A stretch of 64,000 bases of DNA. It comes from Aphrophora alni. Taxonomy: Eukaryota > Arthropoda > Insecta > Hemiptera > Aphrophoridae. This document shows, piece by piece, positions 23,853 to 34,239 of the stretch (position 1 is its first letter; each line of letters begins with the position of its first letter). A program made the position numbers and the translations under genes. Under the pieces are notes generated by a model that saw nothing but the letters and a program-made list of their open reading frames with translations, searched no databases and was not told the DNA's origin. The stretch is from assembly GCA_963513935.1 (NCBI GenBank), contig OY740769.1:102093762-102157761 (forward strand). The letters run 5' to 3'.

Positions 23853-24047
23853 TGTTGAAAGACGAAAACCTTTCGGTTTTGTTATCATCGTCTTATAGAA
23901 AACAAAAAAGCCTCCTAGCCCTCTAATACTCTAATAGCGCTAGGCTCGGAAGAGAACAAGATTTGGTCAAGAGAGACCTGATTAAAGATGAAAGAAAGGT
24001 GTAGATCCAGCTAGGACCCACACTCACTATGTGTGAGCCCCTGATGT
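23853..24047 (+). repeat. Family A copy 8, nested in family C
   Basis: Contains agacgaaaacctttcgg, cctagccctctaatactc, taatagcgctaggctcgg, 'ttggtcaagagagacctgat', 'gtgtagatccagctagga' and the tail cactcactatgtgtgag. It has lost the gagggatctaaccc (B-box-like) block. It lies inside the family C element, between its end module and the satellite, so it inserted later. Confidence 0.75.
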
Positions 24048-24215
24048 TATATGAAATTTGGTTTAAAGGACTATATTGGCTATTATGGATTTCAATTGTG
24101 CATGTAATTAACCCCATCTCTCTATGACGACGAACAATGAAGTTATTGTTCAATATGATATTTGGAACAATGACCTTCTAAAAATGTGATATTCGTAAAG
24201 TTACGAGATCCCTCA

Positions 24216-27200
24216 GAGTCGAGTCCCGTCAAGGTCAGGACACTGCACGAGCGAAGCGAATGGAGACTCTATCACACGATAGCTTCGAGTCCCGTCAAGG
24301 CCAGAACACTGCACGAACGAAGCGAATGGAGACTCTATCACATACGATAGCTTCGAGTCCCGTCAAGGCCAGATTACTGCACGAACGAAGCGAATGGAGA
24401 CTCTATCACACGATAGCTTCGAGTCCCGTCAAGGCCAGAACACTGCACGAACGAAGCGAATGGAGACTCTATCACACGATAGCTTCGAGTCCCGTCAAGG
24501 TCAGGACACTGCACGAACGAAGCGAATGGAGACTCTATCACATACGATAGCTTCGAGTCCCGTCAAGGCCAGAACACTGCACGAACGAAGCGAATGGAGA
24601 CTCTATCACACGATAGCTTCGAGTCCCGTCAAGGTCAGAACACTGCACGAACGAAGCGAATGGAGACTCTATCACATACGATAGCTTCGAGTCCCGTCAA
24701 GGTCAGAACACTGCACGAACGAAGCGAATGGAGACTCTATCACACGATAGCTTCGAGTCCCGTCAAGGTCAGAACACTGCACGAACGAAGCGAATGGAGA
24801 CTCTATCACACGATAGCTTCGAGTCCCGTCAAGGTCAGAACACTGCACGAACGAAGCGAATGGAGACTCTATCACATACGATAGCTTCGAGTCCCGTCAA
24901 GGTCAGAACACTGCACGAACGAAGCGAATGGAGACTCTATCACATACGATAGCTTCGAGTCCCGTCAAGGCCAGAACACTGCACGAACGAAGCGAATGGA
25001 GACTCTATCACACGATAGCTTCGAGTCCCGTCAAGGTCAGAACACTGCACGAACGAAGCGAATGGAGACTCTATCACATACGATAGCTTCGAGTCCCGTC
25101 AAGGTCAGAACACTGCACGAACGAAGCGAATGGAGACTCTATCACACGATAGCTTCGAGTCCCGTCAAGGTCAGAACACTGCACGAACGAAGCGAATGGA
25201 GACTCTATCACACACGATAGCTTCGAGTCCCGTCAAGGCCAGAACACTGCACGAACGAAGCGAATGGAGACTCTACACACGATAGCTTCGAGTCCCGTCA
25301 AGGTCAGAACACTGCACGAACGAAGCGAATGGAGACTCTATCACATACGATAGCTTCGAGTCCCGTCAAGGTCAGAACACTGCACGAACGAAGCGAATGG
25401 AGACTCTATCACACGATAGCTTCGAGTCCCGTCAAGGTCAGAACACTGCACGAACGAAGCGAATGGAGACTCTATCACACACGATAGCTTCGAGTCCCGT
25501 CAAGGCCAGAACACTGCACGAACGAAGCGAATGGAGACTCTATCACACGATAGCTTCGAGTCCCGTCAAGGTCAGAACACTGCACGAACGAAGCGAATGG
25601 AGACTCTATCACATACGATAGCTTCGAGTCCCGTCAAGGCCAGAACACTGCACGAACGAAGCGAATGGAGACTCTATCACACGATAGCTTCGAGTCCCGT
25701 CAAGGTCAGGACACTGCACGAACGAAGCGAATGGAGACTCTATCACACGATAGCTTCGAGTCCCGTCAAGGTCAGAACACTGCACGAACGAAGCGAATGG
25801 AGACTCTATCACATACGATAGCTTCGAGTCCCGTCAAGGCCAGAACACTGCACGAACGAAGCGAATGGAGACTCTATCACACGATAGCTTCGAGTCCCGT
25901 CAAGGTCAGAACACTGCACGAACGAAGCGAATGGAGACTCTATCACATACGATAGCTTCGAGTCCCGTCAAGGCCAGAACACTGCACGAACGAAGCGAAT
26001 GGAGACTCTATCACACGATAGCTTCGAGTCCCGTCAAGGCCAGAACACTGCACGAACGAAGCGAATGGAGACTCTATCACACGATAGCTTCGAGTCCCGT
26101 CAAGGTCAGGACACTGCACGAACGAAGCGAATGGAGACTCTATCACATACGATAGCTTCGAGTCCCGTCAAGGCCAGAACACTGCACGAACGAAGCGAAT
26201 GGAGACTCTATCACATACGATAGCTTCGAGTCCCGTCAAGGCCAGAACACTGCACGAACGAAGCGAATGGAGACTCTATCACATACGATAGCTTCGAGTC
26301 CCGTCAAGGCCAGAACACTGCACGAACGAAGCGAATGGAGACTCTATCACACGATAGCTTCGAGTCCCGTCAAGGCCAGAACACTGCACGAACGAAGCGA
26401 ATGGAGACTCTATCACATACGATAGCTTCGAGTCCCGTCAAGGCCAGAACACTGCACGAACGAAGCGAATGGAGACTCTATCACACGATAGCTTCGAGTC
26501 CCGTCAAGGCCAGATTACTGCACGAACGAAGCGAATGGAGACTCTATCACACGATAGCTTCGAGTCCCGTCAAGGTCAGAACACTGCACGAACGAAGCGA
26601 ATGGAGACTCTATCACACGATAGCTTCGAGTCCCGTCAAGGTCAGAACACTGCACGAACGAAGCGAATGGAGACTCTATCACATACGATAGCTTCGAGTC
26701 CCGTCAAGGCCAGAACACTGCACGAACGAAGCGAATGGAGACTCTATCACATACGATAGCTTCGAGTCCCGTCAAGGTCAGAACACTGCACGAACGAAGC
26801 GAATGGAGACTCTATCACATACGATAGCTTCAAGTCCCGTCAAGGCCAGAACACTGCACGAACGAAGCGAATGGAGACTCTATCACACGATAGCTTCGAG
26901 TCCCGTCAAGGTCAGAACACTGCACGAACGAAGCGAATGGAGACTCTATCACATACGATAGCTTCGAGTCCCGTCAAGGCCAGAACACTGCACGAACGAA
27001 GCGAATGGAGACTCTATCACACGATAGCTTCGAGTCCCGTCAAGGTCAGAACACTGCACGAACGAAGCGAATGGAGACTCTATCACATACGATAGCTTCG
27101 AGTCCCTTCAAGGCCAGAACACTGCACGAACGAAGCGAATGGAGACTCTATCACACGATAGCTTCGAGTCCCGTCAAGGTCAGAACACTGCACGAACGAA

Positions 27201-28015
27201 GCGAATGGAGACTCTATCACATACGATAGCTTCGAGTCCCGTCAAGGCCAGAACACTGCACGAACGAAGCGAATGGAGACTCTATCACACGATAGCTTCG
27301 AGTCCCGTCAAGGCCAGAACACTGCACGAACGAAGCGAATAGAGACTCTATCACACGATAGCTTCGAGTCCCGTCAAGGCCAGATTACTGCACGAACGAA
27401 GCGAATGGAGACTCTATCACACGATAGCTTCGAGTCCCGTCAAGGTCAGAACACTGCACGAACGAAGCGAATGGAGACTCTATCACACGATAGCTTCGAG
27501 TCCCGTCAAGGTCAGAACACTGCACGAACGAAGCGAATGGAGACTCTATCACATACGATAGCTTCGAGTCCCGTCAAGGCCAGAACACTGCACGAACGAA
27601 GCGAATGGAGACTCTATCACATACGATAGCTTCGAGTCCCGTCAAGGTCAGAACACTGCACGAACGAAGCGAATGGAGACTCTATCACACACGATAGCTT
27701 CGAGTCCCGTCAAGGTCAGAACACTGCACAAACGAAGCGAATGGAGACTCTATCACACGATAGCTTCGAGTCCCGTCAAGGTCAGGACACTGCACGAACG
27801 AAGCGAATGGAGACTCTATCACACGATAGCTTCGAGTCCCGTCAAGGTCAGAACACTGCACGAACGAAGCGAATGGAGACTCTATCACATACGATAGCTT
27901 CGAGTCCCGTCAAGGCCAGAACACTGCACGAACGAAGCGAATGGAGACTCTATCACACGATAGCTTCGAGTCCCGTCAAGGTCAGGACACTGCACGAACG
28001 AAGCGAATGGAGACT
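24216..28015. repeat. Satellite array, ~57 units of 66/68 bp
   Basis: The unit starts gatagcttcgagtcccgtca, continues agg(c/t)cag(a/g)acactgcacg, and ends aacgaagcgaatggagact-ctatca. Successive unit starts differ by 66 bp (junction ctatcacacgatag) or 68 bp (ctatcacatacgatag or ctatcacacacgatag), and once by 65 bp (near 25,275). The span of 3,747 bp between first and last marker ATG fits 56 intervals, about half of each length. Units differ at few positions: c/t in aaggYcag, a/g in cagRac, and rare 'ttactg' variants at 24,372, 26,513 and 27,383. The first unit (cacgagcgaagcg) is the most divergent. The 22-residue periodic reading frames are a by-product of the 66-bp length and are not genes. 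Confidence 0.97.
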
Positions 28016-28390
28016 GTTTAATATATAGACATCTACGAGGCCCTTTAGGTCCTAACCGAGATCAAGAAAATTGTGATATAAACGATTAAGACCTCTGTAA
28101 CAACTGTTTTAAAAAACTTACATACTGGGTAAAATCCCTTTATTTACCAATAAAATAATTCACAAGAAACCACCTTCTGGACATTCAATTAAGAGGATCT
28201 GCTTGTATGAGATAGCGCCGGGTAAGTACCATGATGGTTCCATCCCGTGCTTTATCTTTGTGGTAGGTTTTCTTTCCCGTCGGACTCTGCGTGAAGGCAG
28301 TCCTTATGTAAACCATTATAAACTTGATTAAACCTAACTGCATTTTACTTCGTCTTATTGCGTGTTTAAGAGACATTATATTTCGCATCT

Positions 28391-28949
28391 ACTGCAAACA
28401 ATCGATTTTCCTTTGTCTCTGACGTAGCGAATTAAATCGAAAAATAATCTTTCCATTTAAATGTAAATAACGAATTTACTAACGGTTTCAATATTTCATT
28501 TAACGTAAAATTAACAGTAAAAATTGGATCCGAATATAATTATACATTGTAAAATATTATACATAATACAAATAAATATTATTATTCACTTTTATCAACA
28601 ATTGTATCAATAAAGAAATTGAATAGAGTAACAAGTAATAAACAAATCTTACTGTTTATAATATAAATGTTATATTCACATTACTACTCTATCATTACTA
28701 ATTGTAAACGAAATCAGTCAAAATTTTTGTTTCTACGTTGATGAGGAAAAACATTATTATTATTATTATTATTATTTAGTGTTTAGAACGGTTTAATTAT
28801 TAAGACTGTCTTAAAATAGGGTTAAGAAATCAATAACTGAATTGCTAATAATTATATTCTTTAATTGTATTATTAAAAACGTTTCCCAAACATCCAGAAG
28901 GTTAATGTTTGATATTAAAAAAAAATAAAATGAAGTGTGTCATTGTAAT
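28391..28949. other. AT-rich spacer with (ATT)n at 28,752-28,777
   Basis: Separates two family C copies lying in opposite orientation. Apart from a run of ~9 ATT units nothing is recognised. Confidence 0.5.
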
Positions 28950-29605
28950 AATTACCCAGCATTATCGTACAAAGTAATACAAGCAGATTCTTTAAATTTA
29001 ATAACCAAAAGTTGGTTTCTTGAGCGTTGTAGGAAGTAGATCAAGGAGTCTTATCCAGTAGATTAAGTTTGTTTAAAACAGTTGTTACACAGGTTTTCCT
29101 AACCTAATACGTGTATAATGTCGCCTAGGCGACATCTTGTTAGATGTGTATATATTAAACAAGATCCACAACCACGTGTCAATGTCTCGGCCCTGGCAGT
29201 CCTCGAAACTCTAAATACGCGTTCCTACAAAAGCTTCCATTCGTCAGTATCGGTGAATTGATCCTAGATTTTGTAAATATATGAAAATCACATTTTCTTG
29301 GGAGTTCAAGTTTAAAATAATATTCTGATAATAATTTCGCTATTTGTCATCATTGAAATCCGCAAATGTGAATGCAATTTATTTTGTTAGTTAAATAACA
29401 AACGAGATATGGAGAAAAAACTGTTTACAACTACCACCATTTTGACATTTATAATTGAAGTTTTTCTGAATGTCGTCAACGCACATTATAGTCCTATATA
29501 TCAAATTACATATTCCGGTATCCTGAGACCATAAAACCTGAATATCAGTTAAAAAAACAAATTTCGACATTTTTAACGATTACCAAATTATCCTATACTA
29601 TGTAT
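28950..29605 (+). mobile_element. Family C element, copy 2, with a single satellite-like unit
   Basis: Order: aattaccca end motif and atcgtacaaag (about 28,955-28,975), aagttggtttcttg, gttgtagga, gatcaaggagtctta, 'agttgttacacaggtttt', agatgtgtatatattaaac, then about 29,163-29,230 holding one diverged reverse copy of the satellite unit (cacgtgtcaatgtc..., ggc.gtcctcgaaact), then cgtcagtatcggtgaattgat, 'aaaaaactgtttacaa', and a degraded right end. This is the single-copy ancestor-like state of the region amplified in copy 1. The 18-bp palindrome at 29,118-29,135 lies inside it. Confidence 0.65.
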
Positions 29606-30099
29606 ACTGGCTAAAACGTCTATTTGATTTTGTAAAGAACTACATTTAAACTTTTAAAATGTTACGAAGAGCGGCAAATTGACGGAATCAATAAGTTATT
29701 CTGTACTACCCCACGATGCACGATACAACAATTTACATGAAAGTATTTGTTGCCTGTATGTCGTAAAGTAGGCGTAACAATGTAAATGAATATTGAACAG
29801 TGTTTTACTAATTCACATTGGAGAAACTTTGTTATATTATACTTGTGGTTGTCTGTGGAATATTTTTTGTTGTTTATGTATTCACCAGTTGCAAAATCAG
29901 TGCAATAAATGTGTAAGGTTCTAAACAAGATGGAACTGCGAAACACTATTTTTGAAACGAATAGTAAAACCTAGTTTGACTAAAATTCAATTACTAGACT
30001 TTTGTTGATTGTTTTATTTAACCACGTACTGCATACAAAGAAATGTGATGAGATACTAAAATTTTAATGCAAATATATCCGTTTATAGGTCTTCTGTGC
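29606..30099. other. Intergenic DNA, nothing recognised
   Basis: A 94-codon minus-strand ORF (29,662-29,946) has no recognisable motif and overlaps no repeat; probably chance. Confidence 0.35.
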
Positions 30100-30830
30100 A
30101 AAAAAAAAACTTGTTTTTTTAATGATGTGTTTTTCTATCATCTAGGGTCTATGCATATTTACAGCCCAAACTCGTGAACAGATTTTAATGAAATTTGATG
30201 TGTGTGTATGTTTTTGTCATATCTCGGGACGTTTTACTCACTTTAGTTATTACTAAAAATTAGAGGATAGCTGTAATAAAAAAAAGTAAAAATTTTCTCA
30301 AAGTTGGCTCTAACGATGTTGATCAAATTTTGATCACCTGAACTTTAAGAACCTGTTTAGTTGCCTTTATTCCAAAAATGCGGTTTCGTGAATTATAGAT
30401 ATAAAATTGTTCTTTTCCGATCCCAAAGTTATTAGTGTTCGAGAGCTAGGAGTCTTTATTTATTTATTTTTATTTTTTCATTACTTTATAATGCGATGAT
30501 GACTGGGAGGTTTTTTCCCCGTAAAAAACAACGAGAAAACCCCTAAAAATTGGCCATGTTTCTGTTATAAAAGACAATTTCTCAAAACAGACTTTACCGG
30601 TTTCATTCATTTTTTAAAAAAATATGAAGATGACTGCGCTAAATAAGCAAATAAATAAAATATTACGGTTCAGGAATAATAATTAAAAATTAATTTTAAC
30701 CGCCATCAATAAAAGCCCGATTTGAATCAAAAATTTGATTTACGCTGAAGATAAATATTTTTTCAAAGATCGTATTCATGGTTCATTTTCACTTTTTGAA
30801 TGATTTTATAATTTAGAAATAAGTTATATC
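30100..30830 (+). repeat. Family B copy interrupted by a family A fragment
   Basis: Family B blocks (gtgaacagattttaatgaaat, ctctaacgatgttgatcaa, aaaaatgcggtttcgtgaat; later tttctcaaaacagacttt, attacggttcagg, ggttcattttcactttttg) lie on both sides of a minus-oriented family A head fragment (about 30,429-30,545: gagagctaggagtcttt ... gatgatgactgggag). A similar short family A-like head also occurs within the family B copy at 49,005-49,040, so it may be an old shared insertion. Confidence 0.55.
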
Positions 30831-31740
30831 ATTTGGGCATCACAGATCTCACATTTTAAATCTGTAAAAAATGAGCTTTTGTGTAAAAAAATTGCCTAAC
30901 TTTCGTACGAAGATTATCATTATATTTGACTTATGACCTTCAATTTCAAGGTTATCCACCGATTTTATAACTTCCAGTAACTGCAGGTAACAAACTTGTT
31001 CAATTAAATAAAATACTTGCTACTACCACAAATTGTTTTCGCACTGCCGCCCTGGTTTCGCGAGCAACGGACACCTAGGTCTGCACGGCGAAAAAATTGC
31101 GGAAGTGCTAAGTATTTCATTAAAATGGAATTCCACCAAGGAACTACATTTGTTAACTTGTCCAATTTAAAAAAAAATCTTATATTAAGGTTTGTAAAAC
31201 TTACACTAAATTCCAAATTTGTCCTAAACTCGACTAAAATTTTTACCATTTAGTTGGGAAGACCCTCAATTCGAACAATACGCATAAGAGACCAACATTT
31301 CCATCAGTAATGAACAAGCTCAACGTACACAAAATTGTGGCTGCTATATTTGCAATAAATCAAGATGTGGATTTCGCAATTTTTTTGCCAACTATTTCCT
31401 TGGAAAGAAAAATGAGTAAAAATAATTTATCTGATATTAGTCAGTACTGCCAGAAATTTAATCTACCAGTTATCGTCCAAATTTGTAAAAAGGCAATCCA
31501 GTATTCTAAGAATTACAATAACTCGTCCATCGTATCGATGTAATACTTACAAATTACAATATGGACAGTTTTTATACGTCATTTAGAAAACAGTTAATAT
31601 ATATTCAACCTCAACGGTATCAATCTAGTTGATCCAAATTCTAATCGTAAAACAGACATAACTTGACAAATGTTGAGCTTGCTTATGAAGTGTTTCAACA
31701 CAACATTCTCTCGTCGTCAAAATTATACATGTGATTTATA
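30831..31740. other. Intergenic DNA; one unidentified 77-codon ORF
   Basis: 31,310-31,543 (+) encodes MNKLNVHKIVAAIFAINQDV..., mixed composition, no motif recognised. 31,004-31,253 is open on both strands at once, which argues against coding. No repeats recognised. Confidence 0.3.
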
Positions 31741-31741
31741 A

Positions 31742-32026
31742 TCAGCTGTCGAAAGTTATTTAAAATTAGGTGTAGCAAGTTAAGCAAGTTATTCAAATTT
31801 AGCTGTACCAAGATATTCAAAATCACCTGCCTCAATTTATTCAAATTCAGCTGTAACAAATTATTCAAAATCAGCTGAAGCAAGTTATTCAAAATCAGCT
31901 GTAACCAAGTTATCAAAATCAGCTCTACCAAGTTATCAAAATAAATTCAGTTTTATCAAGTTATTCAAAATCAGCTGTGCTAAGTTATTCAAAATAAGCT
32001 GTAGCAAATTATTCAAAATCAGCTGC
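31742..32026. repeat. ~24-bp tandem repeat carrying E-boxes
   Basis: About 11 diverged units of caagttattcaaaatcagct-gta. Most end in CAGCTG (six exact: near 31,743, 31,848, 31,873, 31,897, 31,972 and 32,021), one reads CACCTG; these are bHLH E-box sequences. Because the period is a multiple of three, the minus strand is open for 78 codons (31,695-31,931) as L-N-L-I repeats. This is not considered a gene. Confidence 0.85.
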
Positions 32027-32162
32027 AGTAATGTAAAATTAATTTCTCGTACAAACAAATTATTGTATTATTATATTCAGTTTGTACATTAATTGTTGAC
32101 AATGACAAACGCCGAAATTCCGCAAAGAACATTTATTTACTTTCTTATTTTTGTCTGTTATT

Positions 32163-32350
32163 TTCTCCATCGTAATCCCGTAGTATTCTAACAGGATCTA
32201 CACCTATTTTCATGTAGTCGTGGGATAGATCCCTCTCTTTCAAGTTTCCTATTAGGTCTCTACCAAATCATTTTCTTTTCCGTCCTTGACACTATTAAAG
32301 TATTCAAAAGCCAGAGGTCGTTATGTTATGCTCTTTGTTTTAAAGGAACT
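32163..32350 (-). repeat. Family A copy 10, 5' and 3' trimmed
   Basis: Reverse-strand blocks: ggatctacacctattttcat, gtagtcgtgggatagatcc, 'ctattaggtctctaccaaat', gacactattaaagtattc. The tail palindrome is missing. Confidence 0.7.
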
Positions 32351-32554
32351 TAAGAGCTTTTTCAACTTGAAAAATTTTTAAAAATCCGTTTCAAATGGTA
32401 GCTATTTACAAATTTTGTGACCATCTTATTCAATCTCATTCTAGGAATAGTAGAATTTACTGGTAATTGTAAATTGATTAAATTAAACTGAAATAATGGT
32501 TACTAGAAGTATTATTTTGCTTTTTCTAATTTTTAGATTGTTTAAATATACGCA

Positions 32555-32885
32555 GTGTAGAGAAAGTTATGTGATGAGACAAAGAATCAATGTTCAGATT
32601 TTTGCGGAAGTATCAGTTTTGAGGTTTCCTGAGTTCAAACAAGTAGTTTGGAATTACTTCTGCCGTATCTACAGCATTTGTACATATGTTGGGGCATTTT
32701 GGGTATGTTTCATTTTGTTTCTATAACTCAAAGTTTGGAGTTTTTTTGCCATTATTAAAAAAAAAAAAAAAAGAAAAAGATTTTCTCAAAATTTTATCTA
32801 ACGGTTATAATAAAATTTTGCTCAAGTGTAGTCTCAAAGAACCTAAGTAAAACATATCAATCAAGAAAAATAGTGCAAATTACTC
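32555..32885 (+). repeat. Family B fragment
   Basis: Contains tagagaaagttatgtgatg, gatttttgcggaagt, and after an A-run ttttctcaaaattt..., aaattttgctcaagtgtag. Same order as 61,640-61,900. Confidence 0.5.
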
Positions 32886-33890
32886 CAATATTTGTATCGA
32901 AATTAAGATCTCAGGTGTATACCTATAATGTAAAAGTATAGTATGTTATATGTTTTGAAGTATTCGTATATCGAAATTAATCACATCCAATTTACGAAAA
33001 CTGTTTAAAACAAGATCGATCCGCGATAAATATCGATACGACCATGTTTGAGTTTCAGTCCTTGTCGTTATTTGGCAACAACCCAACTTTGAGTCAGGAT
33101 TAAATACTTTAAAAGTTCACGTGGCACAAGGATGGGTTAAAAGGAAATAGAGATAATATGATCATGTGATACTAGGTTTTATTGCTTTAAAATGTTTTGT
33201 TGAACAAAGTTAATCACCTGAAATTATTTAAATTCTTTAAATTATTTCGGGTGATTCTCCGAAAATAATTCAGTTATATTAAGGGAAATCGCTTTACATG
33301 GAAAGGTGCAGTAAAATGTATTCATTACTAAATTACGTATTTTTTTGGGGCCTCTCCGAAAAATATTAGTTTTCATTTTTGGATTCTTGATTTTCCAAAA
33401 TCAAAGGTCAATATCAATTGTTATTGATTTCTGTAGCATCACTGGAAAATTTGAGAATTTATAAAGTTTTTTTTTTTTTTCAATATTTCATGTCAAATAT
33501 GATAATTTTGTTTAGAGTATAATTTAAATGACTAGAAAGAATATTTATAAAAACTAAAAACAAAAACAAAAATAGGATTTAAGGAAACCAGTCGTCCCCA
33601 GGCTGTCCATCTTAAATTAACTGTTTTTCAGTACCATTTTCTTGTAAGTTATTATAGATTATATCTTTGAAATTTTAGACGTGTGTTTATTGGTTACTTA
33701 GCAACCAATAAGATGTATTATTTCTGTAAAATGAAAACTGTTAGCTTTACAAATTTTTTAAATATCGTACCTAATATAACTGTAAAAACAGTTCTATTTT
33801 TTAAAAAAATAAAAACATATTTCAAAGATGTTTTAAACTTCGGTACCAATCCTTGATCCCTACTCTTAGCCACTAAGACACTTAGGTATA
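32886..33890. other. Intergenic DNA with an X-box-like palindrome
   Basis: A hairpin at about 33,688-33,712 pairs TTATTGGTT with AACCAATAA. Its centre GTTACTTAGCAAC resembles the RFX-factor X-box, though with a short spacer. Nothing else recognised. Confidence 0.35.
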
Positions 33891-33912
33891 GTTAGTTATT
33901 AACAACACTTGA

Positions 33913-34101
33913 GTGATGTCAGATTGCCTATCCTACCCCGTAATTACAATAACAACCCCTAAAAGATTCATCGGTCCACCACTAGGTATCGCTAGTCCTG
34001 AAAAAATCAAATTCCTACCTTGTATGTGTCTAGAGAAAAATGTACACAAAAATTGTACTTCCCTAGACAAATGTTCAGTACAAAACATACTACACAGAAT
34101 A
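33913..34101 (+). pseudogene. piggyBac-type transposase C-terminal (Cys-rich) relic
   Basis: An ORF of 62 codons ends with a run rich in paired Cys/His (PCMCLEKNVHKNCTSLDKCS, then VQNILHRI). This resembles the C-terminal cysteine-rich domain of piggyBac transposases (C..C..N.R..T...C..C...LC...CF..YH). After the stop the sequence still resembles a decayed ..YHTKLNF terminus. What makes the call credible is position: a piggyBac-like end with TTAA lies 135 bp downstream. The catalytic DDD region is absent upstream. Confidence 0.5.
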
Positions 34102-34239
34102 TAACGAGTAAATTTTATTCCTCAAATATAATTTCTGCTATATTTTATATTTGTTTTAGCGGACGTCTGAAAAATCGGACGTTGGCACTTTTTGCGCAAA
34201 ATACCAACGTCCGAAATATCGTTGGCACTGAAAGGTTAA
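34101..34239 (+). mobile_element. piggyBac-like 3' terminus ending at TTAA
   Basis: Read inward from the right, the end is TTAA then CCTTTCAGTGCCAACG, which fits the usual piggyBac-like pattern of a CC(C)-starting TIR directly beside a TTAA target (34,236-34,239). Inside lies a perfect 10-bp inverted repeat, CGGACGTTGG (34,176-34,185) and CCAACGTCCG (34,204-34,213), with an 18-nt spacer. A third CGGACGT is at 34,160-34,166. Subterminal inverted repeats of this kind are typical of the family. The left end of the element was not found. Confidence 0.65.

Larger units (their letters stand above)
23741..28390 (-). mobile_element. Family C element, copy 1, carrying the satellite
   Basis: Read on the minus strand: a module with ggtaagtaccatgatgg (28,220-28,240), a module with ggtttcttg, aagtttttaaaacagttgttac and ggcctcgtagatgt (28,027-28,175), then the satellite (24,216-28,015), then a module with cactatcgtgctttacgtac and ending actgggtaagt (23,741-23,815). 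The same modules in the same order flank a single-unit core in copies at 29.0, 52.3, 57.3 and 60.9 kb. ACTTACCC-type motifs near both ends face each other, suggesting TIRs of a DNA transposon. A family A copy is inserted at 23,853-24,047. No transposase is seen. Confidence 0.65.

Noticed and set aside
24216..28015. CRISPR-like array
   Set aside because: Units are contiguous copies of one sequence with no unique spacers, in a eukaryotic context.
24216..28015. tRNA genes suggested by TTCGAGTCCCG
   Set aside because: No acceptor stem, D-arm or anticodon arm can be folded around the motif.
24260..28028. Many overlapping plus- and minus-strand ORFs with a 22-residue periodic sequence
   Set aside because: They follow from the 66-bp unit being a multiple of three. 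The 68-bp units break the frame every one to three repeats, and several frames and both strands are open at once.
31004..31253. Overlapping 81- and 78-codon ORFs
   Set aside because: Both strands are open over the same bases and neither has a motif.
31695..31931. Leu/Asn repeat protein on the minus strand
   Set aside because: It is a translation of the 24-bp tandem repeat.
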